Positions 25,746 through 34,755 of a stretch of 54,785 nt of DNA are shown here, one piece after another. Under the pieces are notes generated by a model. The model made no database searches and was not told the DNA's origin. It saw only the letters and a list, made by a program, of their open reading frames with translations. Positions within the stretch are counted from its first letter, which is position 1. Each line of letters opens with the position of its first letter. The position numbers were made by a program, and so were the translations under genes. The DNA comes from an uncultured bacterium (lineage in GTDB: Bacteria > Verrucomicrobiota > Lentisphaeria > Victivallales > UBA1829), in assembly GCA_949292215.1 (NCBI GenBank), contig CASEYW010000133.1, forward strand, positions 1 to 54,785, in the 5' to 3' direction.

Positions 25746-26913
25746 TGGAAACAGCTCCTTTCCCTGTCGGTTTGATTTCCCGGATGACCAGTTCAATGCG
25801 GTGTCTGTCATCGGAAAAATAATTGGCAGATCGTTTTTTCAATGCTTCTCCGATTGCCTCCGGATGATATGTTTTCTGTTCGGTCAGCACATCCCGGAAG
25901 AGCAGGCATCCCATGATTCCGAGCTGCTCCTTGATTCCCGGGGTCCGTCGGAAGAGGTCTGTGTAGCGTTTCGCGATCTCTTTCGGCAGAATGTTGCCTT
26001 CGAATGTGACATAATATAACGGAAATCCGCATTCCCGGATGTAGTGGGGAAGAGTCGGTACAGCGAGCAGGTCGTTTCCGAACACAGGAAGATGAATTTG
26101 GAGTTCCTGCATGACGCGTCCGAGCACTTGCAGCGTTTCCGGTGTGTCCGTGAAAATGATTGCATCTGTTTCACTGTTTTCGCAGAGGCGCTTCAATGGC
26201 TGGAGAAAGTGCGTGTCATTTGCCGGAGGGAGGAAATCGATCCGGTGAATTTCGCGGAAAAACGGATCCTGCCGCAGCGTTTCGCTCAAGAGGTTTGTAA
26301 AGACTGAGCTGTAGGAATCCGTTCCTCTTGAGATGAAGAGCAGGTTGCGGCAATCCATTTCCTTGAGGCGCCGGACAAGAGGATCGAACAGAAGACGCGT
26401 CGGATAAAGGGTCCCGTAAATATCCGGTTTTAGCACCGGAAGTTCCGGCGACAACGGGGAAAATGGTGCAAGCGCCGGCAAGGCATAATATTGACACAAG
26501 GTGCGTACCTCTCTCAGACGGGACGTGGAAACCGGTCCGATCAGGTATGCAAGATCCTGCTGTTCACAGAGTTTCTGGACGGCAAGCCGGGTTGCATAAC
26601 TGTCATCCTGCGGTTCCACATAGGTGATTTCGAGCGGTTTGCCGAGAATTCCGCCGTCGATGTTCAGCAGTAGCGCAATTCTGCCGATGCCTTGTGCCAC
26701 TTCGGAGATGTAGGACTGATCCGTATAGCTCCCGAGCACGGCAATGCGCCAGACGGGATGACGATTGACCGCCTCCTGCCGCTGTTCCGCAAAAATGGAA
26801 AAACCGTCATCCTGCGAAATCCGGCCGAAATTGAAAATTCCAAACGAATCCAGGGCCAGGAATATGCACAGGACTCCCAGTAGAAGAATGATGGTCAGAT
26901 TGATTTTTTTCAT
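25735..26913 (-). CDS. Periplasmic binding protein of the Leu/Ile/Val (Peripla_BP_6) type, membrane anchored
   Basis: A 392-residue protein with an N-terminal membrane segment (about 5-25), probably retained. It then has a type I periplasmic-binding fold (WRIAVLGSYT, GPVSTSRLREV, NLLFISRGTD, DAIIFTDTPE). Type I binding proteins of this sort sense amino acids or amides. It is cotranscribed between an NHLP-type ABC exporter and a second binding lipoprotein; no importer permease is nearby, so sensing, not uptake, is the better guess. Confidence 0.8.
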   Translation of the reverse strand: MKKINLTIILLLGVLCIFLALDSFGIFNFGRISQDDGFSIFAEQRQEAVNRHPVWRIAVLGSYTDQSYISEVAQGIGRIALLLNIDGGILGKPLEITYVEPQDDSYATRLAVQKLCEQQDLAYLIGPVSTSRLREVRTLCQYYALPALAPFSPLSPELPVLKPDIYGTLYPTRLLFDPLVRRLKEMDCRNLLFISRGTDSYSSVFTNLLSETLRQDPFFREIHRIDFLPPANDTHFLQPLKRLCENSETDAIIFTDTPETLQVLGRVMQELQIHLPVFGNDLLAVPTLPHYIRECGFPLYYVTFEGNILPKEIAKRYTDLFRRTPGIKEQLGIMGCLLFRDVLTEQKTYHPEAIGEALKKRSANYFSDDRHRIELVIREIKPTGKGAVSNEK

Positions 26914-26940
26914 AGGAACAATTCCGCCTTTCTCTGATTG

Positions 26941-29592
26941 TTAAAGCATCTGCCGTTGAGCAAGTTTCCGGAACATGCCGTCGCGGCTCATCAGTTCTTC
27001 GAACGTTCCGGACTCCTGGATGGAGCCGTTGTTCAGAACATAAATCCGATCCGCATTGAGAATCGTCGAAAGGCGATGGGCAATGATGATCCGGGTGACG
27101 TTCAGGGATTCGATGTTGCGGCGCACGGTTTCCTGCGTTTCATTGTCGAGTGCGCTGGTCGATTCATCCATGATGACGATGGCAGGTTTTCCGATCAGCG
27201 CCCGGGCGATGAGGATTCTCTGCTGCTGTCCGCCGGAAATGACCCCTTCACTGATGTTCGTATATATTCCCATGGGCATTGCTGCAAGATCCTGGTCCAG
27301 AGCTGCCATTCGGGCGGCCTCTTCCGCCTCGGCGGGAGTGCAGCGGGTTCCGGTCGTAATATTTTCCAGAATGCTTCCCGGCATGATCCGGCTGTTCTGA
27401 AGAATTACTCCCAGCTGCCGGCGGACGGAATTGACATCCAGTTCCCGGAGATCCTGTCCACTGTAAAGAATGCTTCCATTTCCGGGCGTTTCGAATCCGA
27501 GAAGCAGTCGGACCAGCGAACTTTTGCCGGCTCCGGAAGGTCCGACGATTGCCACAAATTCGCCCGGCTTGACTGAGAAGGAGACGTCCTGCAGAACCGG
27601 AGGCAGCTTCGGCGAATACCGGAACGTGACATGGGAAAATTCCACGGCGCCGTCGAGTTTTCCCGCCTGCGGTTTCCCTTCGGGAGCCTCCACCTCCGAT
27701 TCCAGAAAGATCTTCAGACGTTCCACCTCCGGTTTCTGGGATGCCAGCTGCCAAACCCCGTCGCCAAGCGCGATGACGGCTGCCTGAAAACTCCCGTATG
27801 CCGTCAGGAACGCGAGAAATCCGGAGAGCTCCAGGCTTCCCCTCCAGACCTTTCCGATCAGAAAGTAGATCAGCAGATTGATGATCGCCGGAATGACGAT
27901 TCCGAGCACTTCCAGCGCGCCGGCTCCTGCGAAATACTGGTCGCATGCCTTCTTTTCCCGAATGAATTCATCCAGAAAACGATTCTGAATCCGGTCTTCC
28001 GCGCCGGCTCCGCGGATCTTGGCGATTCCATCAAACGTCTGTTTCAGAAAGCCGGATTCCCAGCCGACTCTGTCCGCTGCTGTCCGAAGCGGGATTTGCA
28101 GTTTTATGAACAGATAGGATAGAAGTCCGACATACACAAAGACCAGTGGAATCGCCACCAGAGTCAGTTTCCAGCTGTAATAAAAGAGCATGATAATGCT
28201 GCAGAGCGCGAAGATGGAAGCAATGAATTGCTGGGAAATCACCTGAAACGTCACCTCCTGAAGCCGGAGCGCGGAAAGCAGACGTGTGCAGAGATCTCCC
28301 GAACTGTGTTTCTGAAAGAAATGGATCGGAAGCCGGAAGATCCGGTCGAACAGTGCCGCAAGAAAACGCTCCAGAACCGAGGAGCCAAACAGCAGAAGGC
28401 ACAATTGTGGAACCGTATTTAAAATCACGGTTCCTGCTGTCAGAGTCAGCAGCAGAATCAGCAGTTGCCAGAGCTCTCCAATGTTGGCGGTCGGAATGAT
28501 TTTTCCTGTTACATAAGCGGTCGCCACCGGCAGGACCAATCCGAACAGACCAACCAGAATCCCCACGGAAAGAATGGCCAGGAAAATCTTCCGGCTTTTC
28601 CGCAGGAGAAAATGGAGGAGTTCTTTCCCGGTCATCGGTCGCAGGGGAAGCATTTCATAGAAACAGTAGGCAACGTCTTTCAGGTTCGATTCCTCTGCCG
28701 GCGTCAGGGGATGGGGTGCGCCTTCTCCTGGAATGTACCAGACGCTCTCGTTCCCTTTGAGTTCCAGAATGCAGGGACGGCTCTCCTGTCTGTGGAAACC
28801 GATCAGCGCGTTGTGGTGAAGGCGGGAAAAGCCGCTTTCCAGCAGGATGCGACGGTTTCTCCACTGATTGGCCAGACAGAATTCCAGCAGACGGCTTTCC
28901 GGATCGCCGGACTTCTCATCCGGCGGATCAACATGGATCGGCAGATTGTTTTTTTCGGCAATGATCCGCAGTGCTGCCAGAAGCGGGTCTGCTGTTTTCG
29001 GCGGTGTCTGGCGTCGTGACCCGGTGATGTTCCGGAGCTGTTGGAATTGTTCCTGTAATCTGTTGTTCCGGTAGAGTCGTTCTGTTGCGGCATTTTCCGC
29101 GCGTTCATGCTCCTGCTGTGCGATGGCGGACACGGTATTCCGGAGAATTCCGCGGATCGCTTCCGGGAGAGTGATGAGGTCCAGGCACCGGATTGCATCG
29201 CCGTTCCCGTATGCGGAATTCAGGGCTGCGGCGAGTTTCTGGATGGCGGCAGCGCCTTCCGCCGGATGTTCCTGCAGAAATCTGGAAAACTCTTCTGAGG
29301 AAAGGGTTCGGGAGGTACTCGGCGTACTGGGGACGAGCAGATAGCCGTATTCCTCTGCGGGAGGCTTGGGAAGATCCGTCAGGAAGGGGATGGCTGGGAA
29401 CCAGTCGCCGGGAAGCAGAGTTGCAATGAAATGGCGTTTCCCGTATTCCCCCTCTTTCCGGCTGGTCAGGAAAATATGAATTTCTCCTCGTTCAAGCCGG
29501 AGCCAGCCGGGAATGTCCGATGCCGGAAATGGCAGATTCGACGGGAGATCGCGTTCCGGCGAATGCGGAAGTGGTGTATCAGGATTCAGCAT
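26941..29592 (-). CDS. NHLP-type bacteriocin export ABC transporter, permease/ATPase subunit (NHLM_micro_ABC2-like)
   Basis: An 883-residue protein. A long cytoplasmic N-terminal region (1-330) precedes six membrane helices (about 335-600) and an ABC ATPase domain with Walker A GPSGAGKSS (684-692), signature SGGQQQR (786-792) and Walker B AIVIMDES (804-811). The long non-peptidase N-terminus with an acidic/hydrophobic pattern is typical of the second ABC protein of NHLP/Nif11-class peptide export systems. ATG 29592 has GGGAG and overlaps the peptidase-exporter gene by 14 bp. Confidence 0.88.
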   Translation of the reverse strand: MLNPDTPLPHSPERDLPSNLPFPASDIPGWLRLERGEIHIFLTSRKEGEYGKRHFIATLLPGDWFPAIPFLTDLPKPPAEEYGYLLVPSTPSTSRTLSSEEFSRFLQEHPAEGAAAIQKLAAALNSAYGNGDAIRCLDLITLPEAIRGILRNTVSAIAQQEHERAENAATERLYRNNRLQEQFQQLRNITGSRRQTPPKTADPLLAALRIIAEKNNLPIHVDPPDEKSGDPESRLLEFCLANQWRNRRILLESGFSRLHHNALIGFHRQESRPCILELKGNESVWYIPGEGAPHPLTPAEESNLKDVAYCFYEMLPLRPMTGKELLHFLLRKSRKIFLAILSVGILVGLFGLVLPVATAYVTGKIIPTANIGELWQLLILLLTLTAGTVILNTVPQLCLLLFGSSVLERFLAALFDRIFRLPIHFFQKHSSGDLCTRLLSALRLQEVTFQVISQQFIASIFALCSIIMLFYYSWKLTLVAIPLVFVYVGLLSYLFIKLQIPLRTAADRVGWESGFLKQTFDGIAKIRGAGAEDRIQNRFLDEFIREKKACDQYFAGAGALEVLGIVIPAIINLLIYFLIGKVWRGSLELSGFLAFLTAYGSFQAAVIALGDGVWQLASQKPEVERLKIFLESEVEAPEGKPQAGKLDGAVEFSHVTFRYSPKLPPVLQDVSFSVKPGEFVAIVGPSGAGKSSLVRLLLGFETPGNGSILYSGQDLRELDVNSVRRQLGVILQNSRIMPGSILENITTGTRCTPAEAEEAARMAALDQDLAAMPMGIYTNISEGVISGGQQQRILIARALIGKPAIVIMDESTSALDNETQETVRRNIESLNVTRIIIAHRLSTILNADRIYVLNNGSIQESGTFEELMSRDGMFRKLAQRQML

Positions 29593-31753
29593 TGGGATTC
29601 TCCCGGATTGTTTCGGCGTTCATCAGAGACGCATAAGCGCCGCCGAGACGCATAAGTTCTTGATGGGTACCGCGTTCTGCGATTTTTCCATTGTCCATCA
29701 TGACAATTTCGTCGCAGTCCCGGATGGTGCTGAGGCGGTGGGCGATGATCAGACAGGTGCATCCGCGACGGCGGATGGCGTTGTCGATCAGGACTTCCGT
29801 GACCGGATCAAGGGCACTGGTTGCTTCGTCCAGAATCAGGATTGGAGTGTTCCGGACCAGTGCTCTGGCAATTTCCAGGCGCTGCCGCTGTCCGCCTGAG
29901 AAATTGCTGCCGTTTTCCGTTACTTCTACGGAGAGCGGCTGACCGCGTGCGGCAAGCTCTTTTTCGATAGCGGCATCGCGCAGGGCATTCAGCAGAATCT
30001 CCGCATCCATCTTGTTTCGGAACAGCGTCAGATTGTCGCTGACACTTCCCGAAAACAGCGTGATGTTCTGATCCACCGTGGCGATGGCCTGATTGAATTC
30101 TTCGCGCGTGTACTGATTCAGGGGAATATCATCAAGCAGGATTTCTCCGGTCCACGGAGGATACAGGCCGGAGGCGATTTTCGCGATCGTGCTTTTTCCC
30201 GATCCCGATGCTCCGACCAGAGCAATCCGGCTTCCCGGATGGAGTGTGATGGAAAAATCACGGATGAACGGCGCATCCAGCCGACTGTATCCGAACGAAA
30301 TGTTCCGCAGTTCGAGTTTTCCCCGGACCACTTTCCTGCAGCTTTCCGCTGCGAAGCGGGATTCCGGGGGATAGTGCATCACATCCTCGATGCGATCCTG
30401 TGCGCCTTTCAGTTCCTGGATCTGGGTACCGGCGGAAACAAGCTGAGTTACGGGCAGAGTGAAACTGGTCATCAGAGATTGGAACGCCATCATTCCGCCC
30501 AGTGTCAATTCTCCCCGGATGACCAGCCAGGCACCGATGCAGAGAATCAGGACGTTGTTGAATCCGAATAGCAGAGCGGGCAGCACGGAAAAAAATGTCC
30601 CTGATTTCTGCATGAGAAGACGTTTGTTGGTGTATTCGGCAAGATGGTTTGCCCATTTGCCATAGAAATCCCGGTCATGACCGCCTGCCCGCAGCGATTC
30701 CATCAGGGTAATTCCGGTCATGGATTGATTGAGCAGTTTGATTTCCGCCGCCGTAAGCGCCTGATTGAGGGTCTGTCGGTTTTTATTCACGAGAGAAAGC
30801 AGCAGAAAATTGAGAACCGCGGTCATCAGGACAATACTTGCAAGAATTCCGCTGAAACTGTACATCAGGAAAAGGAAAAACGAAGCGGTGAACAATTTGA
30901 CCGCGTTGTTGGCGATCAAGCCGAAAAAACCGTCGGCGAGCAGAGTATTGATTTGAACTCTCGATTGCAGATCCGCCGGATTTCGCTGCATGAAAAATTC
31001 GATCGGCAGGGAGAGAAGATGCCGCAGCATCCGGACACTGCTGTTTACCGCCAGCTGGATCTGGCCGCGTCTGAGAATGTATTGTGTCAGCCAGGCGAGA
31101 ACGGCATTGACCAGGATTGTCAATCCGTAGGTGATCAGAAGCGGATAGAGCCAGAGTTCCCGTGAGGTCATCACTTCGTCAATGAAAATCTGTAGCATGG
31201 CCGGCATCAGGATTCCCGGGACGATCAGCAGGATACCGCTCCAGAACAGGACCAGACTGACTGCCTTTTCTTTCAGAATGATCGGAAACAGCGTCCGGAA
31301 GACTCCGCGACGCTTTCCCTGCGGTTTGAATTCCGGAGTCGGCTGAAATGTCAGAACCACATTGGAAAAAGCCTTTTCAAACGCCTGGCTGGAACAGCGG
31401 CATCTTCCCCGGGCCGGGTCGTTGATGTAGTATGTGCTGCCGCGCCGTCCTTCAAAGACAACATAATGGTTTGCATTCCAGAAGATGATGGAGGGAAAAG
31501 GGAGGTCTGTGAGTTTTTCTGCCTTGGCCCGGTATCCGTGTCCCTCCAGATGGTACTGTTCTTCCGCCGCCTGGAGAATCAGGGAAGCTTTGCTGCCGTT
31601 CCTTGATACCCCGCATGCGATTCTCAATTTTTCCAGTGGTTCATAACATCGGTAGTACGCCAAAATCATGGCAAGGCTTGCGGCACCGCATTCTGTCGCT
31701 TCCATCTGAAAGACCGTGGGGACCTTGTGAACGGACGATCCGCGGAATCTCAT
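29579..31753 (-). CDS. NHLP-type bacteriocin exporter: C39 peptidase-permease-ATPase
   Basis: A 724-residue exporter. The C39 peptidase domain (1-140) has Cys22 (ATECGAASL), His96 (NANHYVVF) and Asp112 (YINDPARG). Six membrane helices (about 160-420) and the ATPase follow, with Walker A GASGSGKST (514-522), signature FSGGQRQR (618-625) and Walker B LILDEATS (639-646). It removes double-glycine-type leaders while exporting the peptide. ATG 31753 has GGAGG and overlaps the HlyD-type gene by ATGA. All catalytic residues are intact, although its local cargo gene looks broken. Confidence 0.93.
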   Translation of the reverse strand: MRFRGSSVHKVPTVFQMEATECGAASLAMILAYYRCYEPLEKLRIACGVSRNGSKASLILQAAEEQYHLEGHGYRAKAEKLTDLPFPSIIFWNANHYVVFEGRRGSTYYINDPARGRCRCSSQAFEKAFSNVVLTFQPTPEFKPQGKRRGVFRTLFPIILKEKAVSLVLFWSGILLIVPGILMPAMLQIFIDEVMTSRELWLYPLLITYGLTILVNAVLAWLTQYILRRGQIQLAVNSSVRMLRHLLSLPIEFFMQRNPADLQSRVQINTLLADGFFGLIANNAVKLFTASFFLFLMYSFSGILASIVLMTAVLNFLLLSLVNKNRQTLNQALTAAEIKLLNQSMTGITLMESLRAGGHDRDFYGKWANHLAEYTNKRLLMQKSGTFFSVLPALLFGFNNVLILCIGAWLVIRGELTLGGMMAFQSLMTSFTLPVTQLVSAGTQIQELKGAQDRIEDVMHYPPESRFAAESCRKVVRGKLELRNISFGYSRLDAPFIRDFSITLHPGSRIALVGASGSGKSTIAKIASGLYPPWTGEILLDDIPLNQYTREEFNQAIATVDQNITLFSGSVSDNLTLFRNKMDAEILLNALRDAAIEKELAARGQPLSVEVTENGSNFSGGQRQRLEIARALVRNTPILILDEATSALDPVTEVLIDNAIRRRGCTCLIIAHRLSTIRDCDEIVMMDNGKIAERGTHQELMRLGGAYASLMNAETIRENPNAES

Positions 31754-33027
31754 TTTGCCTCCTGTTCTTTTCCGATTCCGAACAGATGCTCTCTCAGATA
31801 TGGCAGAATATAGGAGACCGGACGCCGATACTCGGTATTGATGAGCAGCGAACCGACCATGCCGGTTTCCACGGTTGCGGTACTTCCGTAACGACTGGTC
31901 CATTGCAGCCCGCTGCGGGTCTGGTCACTCGTGAGAAAATCGACTTCAACACGCATCACAGTGCCGCTCTGCGTCAGAGTATTGGCAAAATCCCGGTTTT
32001 TCAACTCGGCGCTGATGGAGTCGCAGCTGACGGGAAACAGACTGACGGAAGCGACAACACCCTTGATGTAGCCGTAGTCCGCCGCCCGCAGCGCCGACGG
32101 CGAAAAATATACGCTCATTCCTGGGCGTACTTTTTTCCCATCGACCGCAGGAACGTACGCGATCAGCCGGATGTTTTTCGCATGATTTCCTCCTGCACTG
32201 GCAATCGCGATGGTCTCCCCGTTTGTCACCGGATCTCCGGAGTGTTTCAGCAGTTCCAGAACGATCCCTTTGAAATCAGAACGGAGCCAGGTCTGCTCCT
32301 GGTTGCTTTTCAGGACAAATTCAACCTCCTGCTGTTTGGCAAACAGTTCCCCTTGAAGTTTGATGCGGTTTTCCTCCTGCTGCCATGCCGACTCGTCCTG
32401 TTCATAGAGATCCTGCAACTGCGTGATCAGAGTATTGGCTACGGCATTTTCGTTGCTGACATTCTGGCTGAGGACATTATAATAATCCACTTTGCTGGAA
32501 ATGCCTTTGTCCCGGAGCATTTTCTGCATATCGACCAGTTCATGAAGACGACGGCGGTTTTCCTCCATCAATGCGAGCAGTTTCTGAATCAGCTTGTTCT
32601 TCTGCTGGTCCGCGTCTTTCCGTTTCCGGAAGAGGGCGTCCGTTCCCGCCTGGATTTTCTGCGTGCGTTCCTGCAGTTCTTTCTGTTCCACCTGAAGTTT
32701 GTGTATGTTGAAAAATACCTCGGGATTGTAAATCCTCCCCAGAATTTGATTCGGGACGATTACAGAACCCGGTTTGATGTCAAGGTATTCAACCGTACCG
32801 GAGGTTTTCGCCGTAATGGAATGGATGCCATAGGCACGGATGACGACTCCGGTGCCGGAAACACTGTCAACCAGAGTGCCGAAGAACCCCCAGTAAATCA
32901 CTGCTGCAAGACAGATGGTGAATCCCAGCAGGAGTCCCCACATCCAGGGGGAAGTGACATTGGAAATGATATCCGGTTCTCCGCTTTCTCTTTTCCTCCA
33001 TCTGGAAAGTTCGGAAAACAGTTTCAT
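31750..33027 (-). CDS. HlyD-type membrane fusion protein of the NHLP bacteriocin export system
   Basis: A 425-residue periplasmic adaptor. One membrane helix (about 30-50) is followed by a lipoyl/barrel half-motif (GTVEYLDIKPGSVI), a coiled coil (about 105-225) and a C-terminal barrel (SVYFSPSALRAADYG, TGMVGSLLI). It links the ABC exporter to an outer membrane channel. ATG 33027 with GAGGA is preferred to longer in-frame starts that overlap the promoter region. It is the first gene of the export operon. Confidence 0.88.
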   Translation of the reverse strand: MKLFSELSRWRKRESGEPDIISNVTSPWMWGLLLGFTICLAAVIYWGFFGTLVDSVSGTGVVIRAYGIHSITAKTSGTVEYLDIKPGSVIVPNQILGRIYNPEVFFNIHKLQVEQKELQERTQKIQAGTDALFRKRKDADQQKNKLIQKLLALMEENRRRLHELVDMQKMLRDKGISSKVDYYNVLSQNVSNENAVANTLITQLQDLYEQDESAWQQEENRIKLQGELFAKQQEVEFVLKSNQEQTWLRSDFKGIVLELLKHSGDPVTNGETIAIASAGGNHAKNIRLIAYVPAVDGKKVRPGMSVYFSPSALRAADYGYIKGVVASVSLFPVSCDSISAELKNRDFANTLTQSGTVMRVEVDFLTSDQTRSGLQWTSRYGSTATVETGMVGSLLINTEYRRPVSYILPYLREHLFGIGKEQEAK

Positions 33028-33125
33028 AACGATCGTTCCTCGCAGCCATGTTGCTCTTGTTTGCGCACAGACTTCCAGAAGAAAGTTCCAATTCATCTCC
33101 GAAAGAGTACGGCTCAGTCCGATGC

Positions 33126-33154
33126 AATATAACATGGCAACATTCCGGATGCAA
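33126..33154 (-). promoter_or_regulatory. Promoter of the NHLP export operon
   Basis: Minus strand -35 TTGCAT (33154-33149), 17-bp spacer, -10 TATATT (33131-33126). The start lies about 95 bases before the HlyD-type ATG. It should drive the six-gene operon down to 24398. Confidence 0.7.
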
Positions 33155-33211
33155 GTTGAATCGTTGCTATTTTTCCATTGTGATACAAAGAAAATCCAGC
33201 TCTCCCTGAAT

Positions 33212-33278
33212 CAAAAAAACAAAAAACGACAGGGCGCTCATTCGGAGATTTTCCCGGGGTGGAGACGTGGTTTCTCCG
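33212..33278 (-). terminator. Possible terminator after the MBL-fold gene
   Basis: On the minus strand CGGAGA (33278-33273) can pair with TCTCCG (33248-33243), and a T-rich tract (TTTTTTGTTTTTTT) follows about 15 bases later. The stem is short with a long loop, so this is tentative. Confidence 0.35.
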
Positions 33279-33305
33279 AGGCTTCTGCTTCGGCGGCAGG
33301 AATTT

Positions 33306-34739
33306 TCATCTCGCCTGTTTCGAGACGGATTGCTGCTGATTGTGCGGCATGTCAGATGAAAGTTCATCCGGTGCGCCGGTCTTTCGGATCCGGAAATAGA
33401 TTCCCCATCCCCCTTTCCTGGAATCCACGATGACGATGACACGGTGAATCCCCTTTGTCAGATGGATTCGTTTCCGGTTCTGATCCCGTACAGCACCGCG
33501 TTTGAACGGATCGAAGACCTCTTCCTTTCCATCAATAAGAATTCTGCATCCGTCATCGCTGCCCCACAAAAGTTCATAGTCGCCTTCACGCTTCATCTCG
33601 ACATCCGTGACTCCATAGCAGGTCATTTCCGAACCGCAGTAGATCCAGCTGAAGGGGAGGAGCCCTTCCGGCGTCATTGTTTCGGGACCGATTTCCCGCC
33701 AGCGGACAGGATTTCCTTCCAGATCCGTATAGGTTCCGGAACAGGAGGTCATGGCGTCGCTGAGCAGCCGGTTTTCCGGATCCAGGCGCAGTCCCGCATA
33801 TTCTCCGTTGATTTTGGGATTGGGAAACGGACCGATCGTTTTCCATCGGCAGGGGAATCCGTGTTTCCGGCAGAACTGTTCTTTTTCTTCCGGAGTGAAA
33901 ATATGGATATCCTGCATGACTCCCGGGAATTCGTCTCGGTGGCCGAAATGGAATCCCGTATCGGTGAGCTCAATCCAGTCGCCGTCCCGGGCGGTATGGA
34001 ACGGGATGGAAAGATTTCTGCTGAAATAACCGGTGATCTCGTCGTCTGTGATGACCTTCCGGAAGATGTGCGTAAATACCAGACAGCCGATTTTTGCGTC
34101 TTTCAGTCGGCGGAGCATCCGTTCCATGGGAAGAATATGGGCGGCTTCCAGGATCAGGAGATCGCACGGTTCTTCGAGCAGTTTCCAGAAATGCGTCTCG
34201 TTTGCCTGCGTGCCGAGATCTCCGGAAAGAAGAATCCGTCGGCCGCCCGAAAAAATCTCAAAGGAGAGCGAGGGATAGTCTGTGCGGAACTCTTCCGGCA
34301 GGTGCATCCAGAGATGGTCGTTGATGTGTGCCCTGACCGTCGCGCCGCAGGCGCAGGCGATCTCCATTCCCGGGCGCAGCGGGAAGAGCTGCGGCGGAGC
34401 GAACGGTTCCCGGCAGTCCTGAAACACCCGGAGCGCATCGACCGCCGGCGGAAGAAGTTTTTCCGGAAGAGGAAGATAAACTCCGGCATCCGCCGTCATT
34501 CCCTCCATCACGGAGTAGAGTCCGAGCAGGTGGTCTCCGTGAGCGTGGGAGATCAGGAGCTCCCCGATCTCCTTCTGGTCGAATCCCTGCCGGAGCAGCG
34601 CATTGCGCACACCGGAACCGGCGTCGAACAGAACCGTTTTCCCGCTGCCGGATTCCATGAGGGTGGAGACATTGTTGGAATCGCGGGTAATGTATCCCGC
34701 CGATGTGCCGAGAAAATGAAACCGAAGGACTTCACTCAT
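33306..34739 (-). CDS. MBL-fold metallo-hydrolase with an extra C-terminal beta domain
   Basis: A 477-residue cytoplasmic protein. The MBL domain (1-285) has HAHGDHLLGL (His65, His67, Asp69, His70) and further ligands in LLSGDLG and FTHIF; it resembles RNase Z/PhnP-type phosphodiesterases. The C-terminal third (about 310-455) looks like a beta-sandwich of the PA14-like or carbohydrate-binding kind (YELLWGSDDGCRILIDGKE). No signal peptide is seen. It lies 16 bases after the SGNH-heparinase fusion gene in the same operon. The role is unknown. Confidence 0.75.
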   Translation of the reverse strand: MSEVLRFHFLGTSAGYITRDSNNVSTLMESGSGKTVLFDAGSGVRNALLRQGFDQKEIGELLISHAHGDHLLGLYSVMEGMTADAGVYLPLPEKLLPPAVDALRVFQDCREPFAPPQLFPLRPGMEIACACGATVRAHINDHLWMHLPEEFRTDYPSLSFEIFSGGRRILLSGDLGTQANETHFWKLLEEPCDLLILEAAHILPMERMLRRLKDAKIGCLVFTHIFRKVITDDEITGYFSRNLSIPFHTARDGDWIELTDTGFHFGHRDEFPGVMQDIHIFTPEEKEQFCRKHGFPCRWKTIGPFPNPKINGEYAGLRLDPENRLLSDAMTSCSGTYTDLEGNPVRWREIGPETMTPEGLLPFSWIYCGSEMTCYGVTDVEMKREGDYELLWGSDDGCRILIDGKEEVFDPFKRGAVRDQNRKRIHLTKGIHRVIVIVDSRKGGWGIYFRIRKTGAPDELSSDMPHNQQQSVSKQAR

Positions 34740-34755
34740 TCTGAACACCGTGATT

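Noticed and set aside
32980..33100. GGAACTT before hlyD as an ECF-type -35 box
   Set aside because: No matching -10 at the right distance; the TTGCAT/TATATT promoter upstream explains expression better.
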